The notes: generated from the sequence alone by a model not told the origin. A stretch of 64,000 nt of DNA from Apteryx mantelli (GCF_036417845.1 NC_089981.1:77727268-77791267); one strand, 5' to 3'; shown: positions 28,673 to 42,100, counted from the first letter of the stretch. Program-made: numbers and translations.

Positions 28673-31600
28673 GTTTATGAGGATAAATGTAGCTGAAACT
28701 CAGTTTCATCTGAGTTTCTCTCTCTTGACTGTGGCATATGTCTTTTTAAATTGAGTGAAAAAATACAAATAATTTTAGAAATACATCTTGGGAGTGAAAT
28801 ATTGAGAAATATAATTATTGTTTCAGATGTAACATTAACACTCCATTGTATGTTTTGGACTTTCACTCCTCTCTAGTTTCTACTTTCTTGCTTAAAATGA
28901 AGATAGCATAGGAAGAATGATTCTTTAATCAAGAGGAATTTAGTAGGCTTTTTAAAATAGTCATGTTAGATTGTGTTATAAAGCAAGAAAAATCATCTCA
29001 CGATCTGATTTATTACCACTAATTAATTTCATGTTTACATTCTGGGACACCCCAGAGTTTAAATGTTACATTTATAACAGAATGACAAAGACTGGAGATT
29101 CTCCTCACTCTAGTCTCCTTTAACTGAAACCCTACCTGGATAGGAACCTCTGAAGTAATTATTTAATTTAAAGAGTAGGTAGGAAATTATTCTGGGAAAA
29201 TGAGAGATACTGGCCTAGTTGGTATAATGATGAGACTAATATGGGCTTGCTTATATTTTATTCAAGTCAGAATAAGGCTGCAAGAAAACACATTTTACTG
29301 AAGTGATATGTTACAGTCTAAAGTTCCTGCTGTGTTGATCATATAAAGGTAACCAAGTCTGAAACCACTTAAAGATGTAGAGTTCCTATTTAAGATAAGC
29401 TGCTATTTAATGTTGCTATTTAAGATATGTTTAAACAACCACATTTATTCACCTCTTTTAAATAAAGGCCATGAGAGCCCAGTGTCTCAGTATTAGCTGG
29501 TACTATTTTGCCCACAGTTCTCTCCTATAACAGCTGTGGGAAGGAAAGAAGACAAGAAACAGAACAAACTACAATTTAGACTGACCAGAATGATTTAAAA
29601 GATGATGACGAGATTATGTTTGAATTTTCTAAAGGGAAGTGATGGAAAGAATCATATCATAGCCACATTTCAACTTACCTTAGCAGAGCAACTAATCTTT
29701 ATCAGCTAAGTCTGGCAGTAAAAGAATCAGTCATCACTCATCTTTCTACAGAGCCTACTCTACCTAGGTAACCTTCAAACCACACTGTTCTTTAATAAGC
29801 TCATTACTTGCTTTAAATATGCAGTGAGAGAAAGAGAATCGAAAGAAGCTGACCAAGTCTCATTAGGCATGCAAGGTCAGACCTCCAGTCAGACAGCCAC
29901 CTGCAGTACATTGGTATGACATATGATGTATCAACAGCTGACTGGGTTTGCTAACCTGCATTTTAGAGACAAGCAGCTTCCTCATTTGTTATCTAGAAAC
30001 TATAATCCCGATCCTGCACTCCAAAAGAACTTTTATAACCATTTATACTTGCAGAAGTTTAGTAAAATGCAACCTAGTCAAGACACGGTTGACTTACACT
30101 GATACAGGACAAATATTAAACGATTATGTCAAGAGTGGATAAACAGCCCTTTTAAAAGGAACTCACTGATGGGTGACGTCCCTTTGCGATCACATAAAGT
30201 GGACAACAGCCCTCTCAGAAACAATTTAATGCTAAGCTTTCTGCAGGAGCAGCAGAGAGAGAGAAACTGATTCTGCTCCATCACAGACTCCACGAGCTCA
30301 AAGAACACTGAAGAGCAGAAATGGAGGAGAGCTATGTTTGTGAATGAAGTGCATTACAGGGCTGCTTATATTTCTGAATGCAAATGAAGACAGTACCTAA
30401 CCTGCAAGATGAATACATTAAAGCAGGAAAGAAACTTAGAAACTATGGAATATTATATTAATGAGGATTTCTCCTTAGTGCTTGCACTGTTGCTATGGTG
30501 GACAAATGAAAGAATATGGGTCTCTGTGTGTGCCCTACTACCCACCTGAAGAGATTGGACATGGGAGTTCAGCACGAAGTCTGCCAAGTTTGCAGTGCAG
30601 TAAGAATTCACCAGATGGGGCTAATACAGCAAATATAAATATGCTCTATGTAAGTCGTACTGAACAAATGTGTGTGTGTGTACACTGATATATAAAACCA
30701 TATATAACATATATGGCACTAATGTTTTAACCTTCTAGAAGTCTTTTTTTGGGGGGGTTAACCCCTTCAATGAGTCTATTATAAAGAATAGATACTTTGT
30801 TTCAAAATTTTCTATGAATTACATGTTTAACTATTCAACAATTTTTAATAAATCCAAATCAGCAGCTATCTCAGGAAATCACTAAGTTAGACCAGGCTTG
30901 TTTATTTTAGATTTTTGTTCTCTCTGAAAAACTATAAAACCACGAATATAAAAGTGGAGGGGTGTCTGTCACCTTCTTCAATTCTTAGTTATGATGCTTT
31001 TTTCTCTCTTTAAATTAAAATACAAATGAAAGTTGAAAATTATTTTAAGCTTATAAATATGTATGGCTTTCCCTTTTTTGTATAGTGCATGACTGATCCT
31101 GTCTCTTAAGTCCAGCTCCCAGGTTTAGATTCAGGTAAAGACTTTGGACATATTTAGACATCACAGTCAAGTTTTAGTTAGCTGATTTTTGAAAAGTAAA
31201 TTCCTGCATGCCACAACATCTATCAAATGTCTTGCTCTATGTCAAATAATTCAATCAGAAAGTTAGTATTTAAAAAATGAAAGTAATTGCCCCTGAAAAA
31301 GGTCAAATTGACAATTACTATATTCTGCCATGTCTTTAATAAGTGATTCTAGCATTGTTGGGGGAAGAAATGGGGAAGAAAATATGTTAAAACTTAGTAC
31401 ATATGTAGCCTGTGTTTGATTTTAGCTGGTTATACCTACTTAAGAAAATAAAAGAAAAATAACAGCATATAAATATACACCAGCTGGCATTTAACTCAAC
31501 CCACTCATCAGTTATTGGGAAATGACATAAACCTTGTTAATCCATAGCACTTGGCTATAGAAAGATGGAGGCAAAAGACAACAAATGTCACAGTAATGTG

Positions 31601-33287
31601 CATACTTGACTAAATGATTACTGATAAGTGTATGTTAGTTCAGAATATAATCATCTATGAGCTGGGTAAGGATGATTGTTTCAGGTAAACTGGAAGAGCA
31701 GGGACCCAAGAGCATTGTCTGAGAGCTGATAATTTTTATGATGAATTAAAAATTTTGTGTGGTGAAATTGTAAGCTACATATGATAATGACATAAAAATA
31801 CATGTGTCATAGCAATAAATCCCCCTTCTCCTCAGCCAGTCCCTCTTCTCTTTGCCTTTAAGGTTACAATATCTATAGCATAAAAAATCATCCCACTTTG
31901 ATGAAAAGATTGCATTGGGAAGTTTTCTTAAACAATACATAGTTTACATCCATTCACCAATCTCTCAGTTCCCAGATATGAAGATGTTCTGGATGCCAGA
32001 TGGATGTCTAAGATTTGCAAATTTAATTTATGCCCTTCTTGTCTTGCAAAAAAAGACATGAGCAAGCTGACCATAATAATTATAATGAAGCCAGTGCATA
32101 ATTCAGAGAAGGGAGTTCTCCTTCCTTTAAACTTGCAATGATTCACTGAATGAACGGCCTGTGCTACCCAGTATCCAAAGCTCCTATGCTTCCATGAGCT
32201 CATAGAAAAGCTCATAAAAAGGCTGATTAGAACATCATCTATCTAAAACTTCAATGCTTCATCTGAAACAATTTGGAGTCAGTCATTCAGGGCATGGAAC
32301 TGAAATTACACTTGTGACACTGATGGAGAATCTCCTCCTGTGACTGGACAGCAAATAGATAGCCATTCTTCTTCTGAAGCTCTCTGCAACAACATGTTTA
32401 TTTTGAGATAGTATTGTTTCAAGTGAGAAAGGCAATAAGGAAATGTGGAATGTGATAACAGGTTTTCAGTCCTTTTTTGAGACATACATCAATGCAACAC
32501 AAAAAAAATGACTCTATCAGAATGTTCTTAGCTTGTGGATTTCTAGAAGAATCAATTCTCTCCCCAGTCCTTTTTCACACAACAAACTCGAGTGCCAGCA
32601 AACAATATACAGAGGAACAACTCTGCTGCTGCCAAAGTGCTAAATCTAGGCAGTTGCGTGGTCAGGACACAGCTCATCCTCTAACAAGTGATCTTTACTG
32701 AATACATACACAATTATGTAAAACTAAGCCATGAAATGTAGTTGCCTTTAAAAAGATCTCACCATCAGTTAACCAGATGCTCTGGGAGACTGAGGCACCG
32801 AGGATAAACTTAAGAGGTCCATGCAGATATATCTCTTTTATGTTCAAAATGTTCAGAGGCATTTGATTCTGGTCACCTTTTATAACTTTTTCAGTTCTTT
32901 ATTTTAGGCTGGCAGTGCTTCCATTTCCCATAAAGGTTGCTTTTCCTCCCTTGGCTGTTAAAGTCCACTCTTTATCTTTTCAAGGACACTTTTCTCAGCT
33001 TTCCTTATCTCCTGTTCTGCTTAAGGAGCCTTAATAGCAACAATGGCAGCTACTTTTCTTGCTAATTTGCAGGGTTGACTAACTGTTAACTAACTGTTGC
33101 TCATGCCAACTACAGGCTGCTTGAGCTGCAATGCCTATCAATAACCGCATATGATCACAACACTATCACAAAGATGGCTTTCACAATGAAAAGCAGCTGA
33201 ATGAAAGAGGTGATTCCGATGAGCAGAGAAAATAATTTTGCAGCATTTACAAACTGAAGCCTCTGTTGCTTAAGTTACAAACACACA
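28673..33287. other. Intergenic, no gene seen
   Basis: AT-rich sequence. No clear promoter, TATA box or heat shock element of the pseudogene was found above its exon 2-like block. Confidence 0.45.
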
Positions 33288-33610
33288 AGTTTAGGAGTGT
33301 TCTTGGCCTTCTTGATGGCACTAAATTCTCACACTGCATCACTGACAGTCATCACCCTCTAGGAGTTTGAGTTTCATAAGAAACCTTGATCAGTGCTGCT
33401 GGCCAACAATCACACCTTCCTTATTAACAGCTTTGTCATTCCTCAGCTGGATTACAGCAATACCGTATGCATGGATATGATGTCTTCCATATTTAGGGAG
33501 ATTTGAGAAGCACGGAATGCTGTAGCATCTCTTAAAAATATAAACTATTTGCAGACCTACAAAACCAATCTTTCCACTGAATTTAAATCAAGTTCATAAT
33601 CTCAGTCTTA
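33288..33610 (+). mobile_element. Ancient LINE relic (reverse transcriptase end, L2/CR1 type)
   Basis: Conceptual plus-strand translation in shifting frames shows the order typical of the end of an L2/CR1-like reverse transcriptase: VLGLLDGT (compare LGVTLD), then FVIPQLDYSNTVC (compare VTSRLDYCNAL), then ARNAVASL (compare QNAAARL), then LH-x-x-x-IKF. Several stops and frameshifts are present, so it is inactive and old. Confidence 0.55.
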
Positions 33611-36600
33611 TCTTTAGAGAGCACAATTTCCAGGATATATATAGTTTCAAGATAAGAGATGTTATTGATAAGAATGGTACTCTTCACTACAGAGGTAAGC
33701 TAGTCTGTGCAGGAGCCAACTTTCACAGAGACTGACTGCAAACAGCAAAACAAACTCATCCAAAGACACAACAGAGTTCACTCTCATCTGGTCCCAACTG
33801 CAAAGCATATTTCTTTTACCTTGCCTTCTTTAATCCAAATGTTTGTATTTAAAAATACGTGTTTTTAAGTAATAAAATCCCAAAATTATGAAAACAAGAA
33901 TTTTCACATGCTTTTCCTCTTGGGGAGGGATGAGAGAAAAAACAATATACAATGTATTCCAGTTTAGTAGAGACTTAATTGCTTAGATAACACCCTTTCA
34001 TTTTGTAATACATATCACAATGTATGATCACATGTATTTAGTGTTAAATGTATGTAGTGGTAAAGAAGAGATTCTTAATACAAATAAGGAACTAAGAATT
34101 GATATTGTTTAAAAACATACCATAAACAATATTTTCTCATGCTAAAAGCAGGTTAGATGTCCATTAAAGCCCATGTAAGTCATAGAAATATATTTCCAAC
34201 ATCATAATTCTTTTTCTTCTCCCTATATTACATTAAGGGATCTTGCATGTCATTCTCGCCGTCAATCTTTCAATTTGTTCAGATGTGCTGCTTGCATATC
34301 TCTGTATGCTTGTGCCTGCTAGTAATTCATACACATTCATAGATTCAGTAAAAAATGACACGTTGCAGAGCTTTTGATACTCTTAAGCCAGTCACCCACT
34401 AAATATCTAAATTCTTTTTGGCATCAGTAGTCCAAGTAAGACTTGACAGACCTGCTATAGTTGATAGACATTGCAGAGATGGTCTCCTGATTGCCTGCCT
34501 CTGCAAGCAGTGCATGTTAGAATAGACATTTTTTGCATAATAGAATATGGGTGTAGTCACCATTCTTTTTTTTGGCTCAGAAGAGTTGATAAAAGCATTC
34601 ACTGATATCAGTTGTTGCACTTTTAGGGAAGTAACAGATGGCATGCAAATTCAAGCACAGAAAAGTTTTGTTGACAACTGTACTCACATTGCATAAGTCT
34701 TAAGGCTCTGGTTTTCTTTTGCCAGCAAAAGCACTATTGATGCTGCATCCTGAAAAGTTGCAAGACCAATTTATACTCTGCATAAACTGATCTCAGAGGA
34801 CCACACTATTTTATTAATGCTAGTCAATTTTGCTCATGTCTGTTTTCCCAGTTGCCAAAACATTTGGGAGAAGTAAATCAGCAGTGATTCTGACTGACTT
34901 CTTATTTATTGATTGTGTACAAAATAACACATCTATGGGTATCCTCATGGGACATTTTCAGAACTATGATCTTTGGTTAGCTTGAAACAGAAGAATTTAC
35001 AAGTGGTACAGAGAACTTTTTCATGAGACTTAACTGTGTAATCTCTTTTTCCCATTCCTTAACCAAGTATTTGATGAGGACTGTTGATGGGGCTGTACAA
35101 TAGTGTTCTTGTGACTTGCAGCTGTGTTTTTGAAATGAATATTTGTCTTGGATTCTCTGTGGAATCTCTCAGCAGCTTTTATTGATGTTTCTTGGTAAAT
35201 GTTAAACACTACATCAATTCTTTGACTTTCTGCACCATCATGTACTGCTGATAACCAGGTACGTGTTAACTTTGTTTATTCTTTGGATCACGCTCATTCC
35301 TTCAGTGACAGATGGCCTGCTGTGGTTTCAGTAAGATTTGCATTCCAGACAATCCTTCTACCAAAGTTGCCTGCTTTGTTTTTCATAGTGATCTAGCCAG
35401 TGTTATCACTGTGTAATGAATAAGACATACCAAGTCTGCCAGCTTGGAGCAACAATTAACATTTTTTGGTTAAATTCTTGTCTGCTTTGAATATTATTAT
35501 TATTTAGAGATCCTTGCATTTCCTACTTTTCTTTTGATGACTGAAACCATTCTGATCTTCTTCTCTTTGGAAGTCTCTACATGACATTTCTGCATGAAAG
35601 AACCACTCTCAAGACGATGATTCCTAAAATAACTATAGTTCTGCTCACCTACTTGATGTGCTTTTAGGAGGGCATCAATACCATCCAGCAGGGCTGGCTG
35701 ATAAGCTGACAAGATCTATCAGTCATTATTGATTGGATTTATCTCTCAAATTCCAAGCAAGGCTTCAACACCTGGCCTTTTTAAAGTTTGATTATCTGTA
35801 CTTGTTCAGATGTTCACTCAGATATATACTCTGTATGAGCTAACCTGGAGGTCTTCAGCTGTTTAATGTTTCTCAGCTATGTTATAAAAATATTTTGATG
35901 CTCAGCAGCAAGGTTGTATTTAGCTGTAAATGAAATCCTTTTGAACTAAATTGATTTGAGACTAAATTCCTTTTGCCCTCTGGAGTCTAAATGGACTTCT
36001 GTAGTTGAGCTGATCTAATGGATAGCAAGGGAGGCGGAGGTCCTGTTCCCTCCTGCTCTGCCATGCATTCCTGTCCCCTCACTCACACAGTCACTGTTTT
36101 TCATCTGATACCATTCATTTCACATTTGGAGGAGGGGTTAATTCTCTACCCACTTATCTTTCTGAAACGGCTCACCATGAGATCAGAAGAGCACCACTGC
36201 TCGTGAAGGAAGTAGCAGCAGCTAATAGTCACAGTCAAAAATGAAGAGAGCAGGACAACCTCTTTTGGTAGCAGCCACATTAGACCAACTCAGTTACAAT
36301 ATGAAACTATACCTTTAAAGTGCATTTTTTTATTTTTAATTTAAGGTGATCTAACGCTGTGCTGCTTAGCTTCTCCCAGTTGCACATTCCCAACTCCTTC
36401 CTTATTTTGGCTCTACCAGTTCTGTGATGAGTTGGATCAGCTTGATTGCTGATCAGCAGTTTCCTTACCTGAGAACCTGCCATTTCTTTTTGTGGGGTTA
36501 GTTTTCAAGCTGACTCACCCTTTGGTTGCACGATTGCTAGAACTGATGCAAGAGAGGCAGTAAAAATACACAGCTGAAGATAGAGCAGAGATCAAAAGCC

Positions 36601-36940
36601 CTTTTTATAGTGGGAGATCAGTCTTAGACTAGCTTAAGTCAACCATGATTTCAAACCATGAGACTGTAGTTAGACAAACTCTTTTAACTGAAACTGCTGC
36701 CAAAAGAAACAGTCTTTCCTTCCTGCCCAGTGAAAACAATCCTTTCTGACCCCATGCAACTTCCTCCCTTGCGCCAGCAAGGGGCATATATGTGGTTCAC
36801 TGTGCAACACAGACGGCTGCGTAGCTGGATGATGATCAGAAAAATGAAGTAAATTATGTGACAACCAGTTTTTCAGGTTAATGTTCAGCTGGGCCAGCTC
36901 CCCAGCCTGGCTCTGCATGCAGCCGTCAGCTTAAATAGGG
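33611..36940. other. Intergenic, no clear gene
   Basis: AT-rich DNA before the WDR20 CpG island. One minus-strand frame at 35500-35712 looks coding-like and is discussed as a finding. Nothing else could be supported. Confidence 0.4.
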
Positions 36941-37497
36941 GCTGGTGCTGAGCTGGAGGGATGGTGGCACTGCTTCCTTTGGGGGCAGTGCTGGCTTGAC
37001 TTGAAATGTTAGTGGAACCAGGGCTGCACCTTGTATTTGTTTCTCTTCAACAGACCTATGGGCCGGGACTCTCCACGCCAGGTTTGGAAGCCCCACCTGT
37101 GCCAGCAATTTGGCATCTTGATGCCGCGCCGGTGGCAACCTGTGGGCAAAGTCTGTCCGGGCCATGGCAAAACGGTGGTAGCTCAGTGCACAAAGCCAGG
37201 GCACTGGCACCCCATTTTCGCTTCTGTGACCCCCTGGAAAAAGGTTCAGATTTGGAAAGCCGCCACGGCCTGCACAAGGCCACAACTCAAGCGCGCACCG
37301 GAATCCCTCCAGCTTCTGCGCCTCACACGGTGGCAGTTACCACCCTGCCTCGCGCGCTGGCAGGAGCAGACGCTCACGCGCTGAGGTGACGAACTAATGT
37401 GGGGTACAAAACCCCTCTCCGCACCCACCAGGCGCAGCCCCGGCCCCCGCCTGCCCCGTCTCCCACAACACCCGCCCCACGCCGCCACCACCTCCCC

Positions 37498-37507
37498 CCG
37501 CCATCTT
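37498..37507 (-). promoter_or_regulatory. YY1 site
   Basis: AAGATGGCGG on the minus strand, the same core that occurs in the plus strand at the WDR20 start codon. Confidence 0.45.
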
Positions 37508-37594
37508 GAGCCGCCCCCTCAGCGGCCCCCGCCCCGCCCCCGCCCCGAGGCTCCGCCCCTCCCCGCGAGCGCCCACCCCAGGGCCTGCCGCCTG

Positions 37595-37605
37595 GCGCAT
37601 GCGCA
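37595..37605. promoter_or_regulatory. NRF1 site
   Basis: GCGCATGCGCA, a full NRF1 consensus, 150 bases above the WDR20 start codon. Confidence 0.55.
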
Positions 37606-37751
37606 GGCGCGCAGTAAACAAGCAGCGCCGCTCCTCCCCTTTACGCCGTTTGCGTGGCCGCCTCCGCGTAGGGCCGCGCGAGCCCCGGCGGCGGCGGCGG
37701 CTGCGCAGTGGAGCTACATCCGGGCACTGGGGCAGGATGAATGCTCCTTTC

Positions 37752-37763
37752 CAAGATGGCGGC
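37752..37763 (+). promoter_or_regulatory. WDR20: TISU element at the WDR20 start codon
   Basis: CAAGATGGCGGC fits the TISU consensus SAASATGGCGGC at every position and includes the start codon. TISU elements act both as YY1 sites and as strong initiators on very short 5' UTRs. This supports 37756 as the start over the in-frame ATG at 37741. Confidence 0.65.
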
Positions 37764-38004
37764 GGAGGGAGGAGGGAAGGAGATGAACGAGATTAAGACC
37801 CAGTTCACCACCCGGGAGGGGCTGTACAAGCTGCTGAGCCACTCGGAGTACAGCCGGCCTAACCGGGTGCCCTTCAACTCGCAGGGCTCCAACCCGGTCC
37901 GCGTCTCCTTCGTCAACGTGAACGACCAGAGCGGCAACGGGGACCGGCTCTGCTTCAATGTGGGCCGGGAGCTCTACTTCTACATCTACAAGGGGGTCCG
38001 CAAG
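37756..38004 (+). CDS. WDR20: WDR20 first coding exon (partial gene)
   Basis: WDR20 is a WD-repeat protein that binds and stimulates the USP12/USP46-UAF1 deubiquitinases. This exon gives the first 83 residues (MAAEGGGKEMNEIKTQ... to VRK), nearly the same as the human N terminus, and ends in phase 0 at AAG|GTACCG. It contains the conserved stretch before the beta-propeller (LCFNVGRELYFYIYKGVRK). The WD repeats are in later exons, which I did not find up to the window end, so intron 1 is over 26 kb. ATG 37756 is chosen over an in-frame ATG five codons upstream because of homology and the TISU context. The gene diverges from HSP90AA1. Confidence 0.95.
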
Positions 38005-39044
38005 GTACCGGGGCTCGGCCGCCGGGCTGGGAGGGGGGCGGCGGGGGGCTCCGCGGCGGGCTGCCCCCCCCGCCGAGGGCCCGGTGGGGGGCGGCGGGGG
38101 GCTGGGGCCGCCCCGCGGGGCCGCTGCTCCTTCGGGCCCCCCGGGGCCTCGCCTTGGGGCTGGCAGCTCCTCGGCTAGGGTCTGGCTGTAGCTGCTGCTT
38201 GAGCTGCTCTCCCGATCAGGTGGCTTATAGGGCAGCAGTTAGGGGAGGGGGAGCGTAGGCCTGGCCTGGAGGGCTGTGCGAGTTGGGCTGGCGCTGGCTC
38301 GGTGCTAAAGGGCTCCGTCAAATACGGTTGTCAGCACCGGTAGGTGTGGGGGGGGCCCTGCTAAGCGATGTGATTGCTTGGCCCCTCCTTGGCGTATAGG
38401 GGTGAGGGCTGGCTTTCCAACGGCAAGGCAACTCTGGGCCTCTTTCACCTGCTGCTTCAGGGCTGAGGCTGCTGGACCCGATGCTTCGCGTGATTATGGT
38501 GGTGTCAAATCCCTGCTTCCAGGATGGTGGGAAGAGGATATCTTCCTAGCTTCAACTGAATAGTTACAGCTTTCACTTTAATTTTAGGCTTTTATTGTGG
38601 CTTTGAGGTGTGGACTGTTTCTAGGGTTGTCTCTAAATGGGAGCAGTGCAATGAGCTGAGTTTGACATGTCAAATATTTAACACAGAACAAGTTGCTGTT
38701 ATAGGAAAGAAACACTGGTTCAACCTAAGAGATCCTCCTTAAATGTTAATATTTGATACAGGGTTAACAGTGTGTGCATTTGATGTCTCAGTTCACTGTA
38801 TTTATAATCAAACTTTTTCTACCTGTTGTTTCTTAGGGTCCTTGACCTCAGGGGATTTAGTGAGGCGTTCGGAGTTTGTCATGCTGTGTGAATGCATGTC
38901 ACTCAATATATGTAAACACAGACATCATGATTGTCAGTTTTCTGTTTTGAAAAGTGGGGGTTCATTATCTTTCACCCTTGAGACTCAGCTGCCATAATGC
39001 GAATACCTGTGAAAATCTTCCTGCTTGTAGCCCACCATGCAACA

Positions 39045-39170
39045 GGGAATGAAGGCACAGAGAACTAGTGACATACCCAAGGTCGTGCAGGAAGCTTGTA
39101 GACAAGCAAGGAATTATACCTAAATCTACAAAGTCCTAAGCTAGTGCCCGCATCACTCTTCCACCTACAT
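39045..39170 (+). mobile_element. MIR-like (CORE-SINE) relic
   Basis: Matches the classic MIR 3' half in order: GGCACAGAGAAcTaGTGAC, then CCCAAGGTCgTGCAG, then an AAGGAATTaTACCTAAATCT-type stretch, then GCTAGTGCCCGCATCACT. It is diverged, as expected for an old amniote SINE. Confidence 0.6.
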
Positions 39171-42100
39171 GAAATGTTAGCACTAACTGGAGAGTAAAGC
39201 CTGCCCGGGTATCTGTTGACTGTGACTTGACAGATCTGTTATGTCCTGTATAATTGTATGAAAAAAGGTGCCTACAGATTTTGGTTTCACACTTTAATGA
39301 ATTTTAATAATCTGGTTATGTTGTAAATAATATTTAAACAAAGACTTCTTTAAGTGTCTGATGAGTGTTTCGTGTTAAACAGTAATTGCTATTTATATTC
39401 AGTTGCTATCTTTAATGCTTACAAGATATTGTGGGTGGCACTTAATATCTCTAAAAATCTGTCTCCTAAATTATTGCCATGTTTGGATACATTTTTCCAT
39501 ACAAAATAGCTGCAGACTTCTCTAATTTATATTACAGAGCAGGCCTTCATGTAGTCTAGTAATTGTACATGTGATTCTTAACAGTTGTCTTAGTCATCTC
39601 TCACCACACTCCAAAGAATAAAAAATCTAAAACCTGGAAGTGCATTGAAAATAGGGAGCTGAATAACATTTTCAAATTAAAACACTAAGCTCAAAGCTAT
39701 TTTTATAATACTTTTTTTAGATGCTAAAAGCTGTTTTTGTGGTACACAGTAATTGAAAATTTTGGTTTGTTGAATTGTGAGTTTTGAGGCATACCTGTTA
39801 CAGCATTAAATACTTTGTTTTTCTCTCTGATTAGTATAAAACATTTTCAGAATAGATTTTATTTCAATGAGCTCTTACAGTATTAACATTTTAAAAAATA
39901 CTGCATATTCTATACGTATAATACATTAACTTTAGTACAATGAACCTAAAGAAACAGATGAAATAGGTTAAAACAAGCTTAAAGTAAATGATTTAACTGA
40001 GAGTGGGGAAGATGGTCAGTCTTAAACTTGTATTACTTGTTTCTTAGGAATTTATTTTGAAATTATTCAATTGGAAGTCATTGTTTTATCTATGTAGAAA
40101 GTTGACATGAGAACAAGCTGACAGCTTTTGATATGATTATTTGAGCTTTTCAAAATCAGAAGTTACATATCTTGTGGCTATCATAAGAGAGCTATCGTTA
40201 CCTAAATTAATAGTGTTTAACACTGTCTTAAACTGAACAAACTATCAAACTCTTTGCAAGCCTTTCTGTTTGGGTGTGGGGGACTTTATCAATTTAAAAC
40301 AGACTGATCTGTGATCCTCTGTATGCAGATGCTGACTAATAACTTTAGTTCAGTTTTAACAGTTCTTAATTATCTATAATTATCTAAACCTCCTTTAAAT
40401 TTTTCCTCGTAATTACTTTAAGACTGTAATATCCTCATTGTTTTGGCTAAGTTATCTTAAATTATTAAAGAACAAGATGATGTTAGTGAAGCTGTGTTGT
40501 ATGTATCTTGTAGCTTTTTTTAAGGTTCGCTTCTTGCTGATAAAATACTATGCTTTTACTGAAATGAGTGAAAGAATTGTGAGGACTGTATTTTAAAGAG
40601 TGGTGTCTGTTAGATACCTAGATAATTCTTGCATCGATAATCCATTGCAGATCAGTACACATCAAGTAAGAGTCAGGCTTAAGCCATGAATGACACTTAA
40701 TAAATGATCTGAATACTGAGTCAAAGATACTGCTTGAAAGGATATTCCTTAAAATCACTGATGCTAGACTTTATTATTTTTGTTTCCATTGGATACTAAA
40801 TATGCTGCATCTGCTATGTCTACTTCATAAGTTGTCTTTTTACCTAGGCTACTAATGTATGTGTTTTATTTAGGAAATGAAACCTATATAAGGATCAGCA
40901 TTTCCAGGGATCTTTCTTTAACCTTGATCCTTCTTCCAAGAAACTTGGATTAAAGGTTATGTCTAGCTCCCAGGGCAGGTGGTGTGGTGCTTGTAATGCT
41001 GATAGATGATGATAATAGTTCAGACAAGAGACAGGGAAGAGTGTTGGACAACACTTCAAGCCCTCCTTAGAGGCTTTGTGAAGCAAATAGGTATTTTCTC
41101 ACAAATTTGTTCTTTGCATCTTTAAAAAGGAAGCTGAGTTTTTACTATTTCACGGTTTTATGTTACCTTCCTCAATGAAAGCACATCAGTTAGGAGCCAG
41201 TGCTTTTTTCATAATGAAACTTACACAGCTTTTTTGTATTAATAAGGCAATGCCGGCTTCCAGACAACTGCTGTCTTCTGATCTGGATCCACTGAGAAGG
41301 GAAGTGAACCTATAGTTAAGTAAAGAGAAATTAAACTGTAATAGAATGAGATGTGGTTACTTTACTTAAGTATATAATTATTCTTGACTGCACTGAGTAT
41401 CATTGGGATTTCCCTTTCACTCCTCCTCAGCTTTGGCTTTAAGGCTAGATGCGTACAATGACCTCTTGTTAAACGGAAGTGGTGAATTTCCATTAACTCA
41501 ACTGATGTAGTGACAGCTGAAAATGATGGTCTTGCAGTGTAGCATCCTTCTGGCACTGTGCTCTCATCTCCCTCTGGCTGGCTTTGGCACTACTCAACCT
41601 CTGGTTGAGCCAGACCAGCTTGCTAAACCAGCAGCAAAATACTGACATTTTTCAGGGTGTGTTTTCTCTGTTTGGTGGGCCCAACTGTCTCAGGGGTTGG
41701 ATGTGGCAGGGACAGTCAGTACAAAGAAAGGATTTGGGAAAGGGAGCAGGACTGCCCCCTTCAATGGCAGTGAGCCGTCAGAGCCAATTCGTTGCCTTAT
41801 GAAGGCTCACCTGAATAAAGCCTCCATCCACTTCGGCCTTAAGTCAGATTCAGAATGCTCTGTTCTTTGTGGATCTTTGACTTAATCTTACCTAAGAGAG
41901 TTTTAGGTGGTACAGGAAGCTTTTTTTTTTTTTCTTTTCTTTGTTTTAGGAATTTACTTCTTCATGGAGTAGGGGGTATAAGGTAATCATTCGGAAATTA
42001 TTACTCAAACTATAGTGTACTGATGCTTTGGAGGGGATCCCTCTCCCTGCAGCCCCAAATCGGGAGTGAGGGCTGTAACTTGATTTTTTGTTTATGAGAC

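Larger units (their letters stand above)
36950..38350. promoter_or_regulatory. WDR20: CpG island and promoter of WDR20
   Basis: GC rises sharply from about 36.95 kb. The core at 37.4-37.75 kb holds stacked GC boxes (CCGCCCC repeats near 37528-37560), an NRF1 site and YY1 sites, with no TATA box. This is a housekeeping-type promoter. Overlapping open frames on both strands are compositional. Confidence 0.75.

Noticed and set aside
37006-37796. Overlapping frames of 96-129 codons around the WDR20 promoter on both strands
   Set aside because: Compositional frames in a CpG island. The only real coding start is at 37756, supported by WDR20 homology.
37641-37958. Minus-strand 105-codon frame opposite WDR20 exon 1
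   Set aside because: It is the antisense shadow of the WDR20 exon. It also does not match the N-terminal extension of the long human HSP90AA1 isoform.
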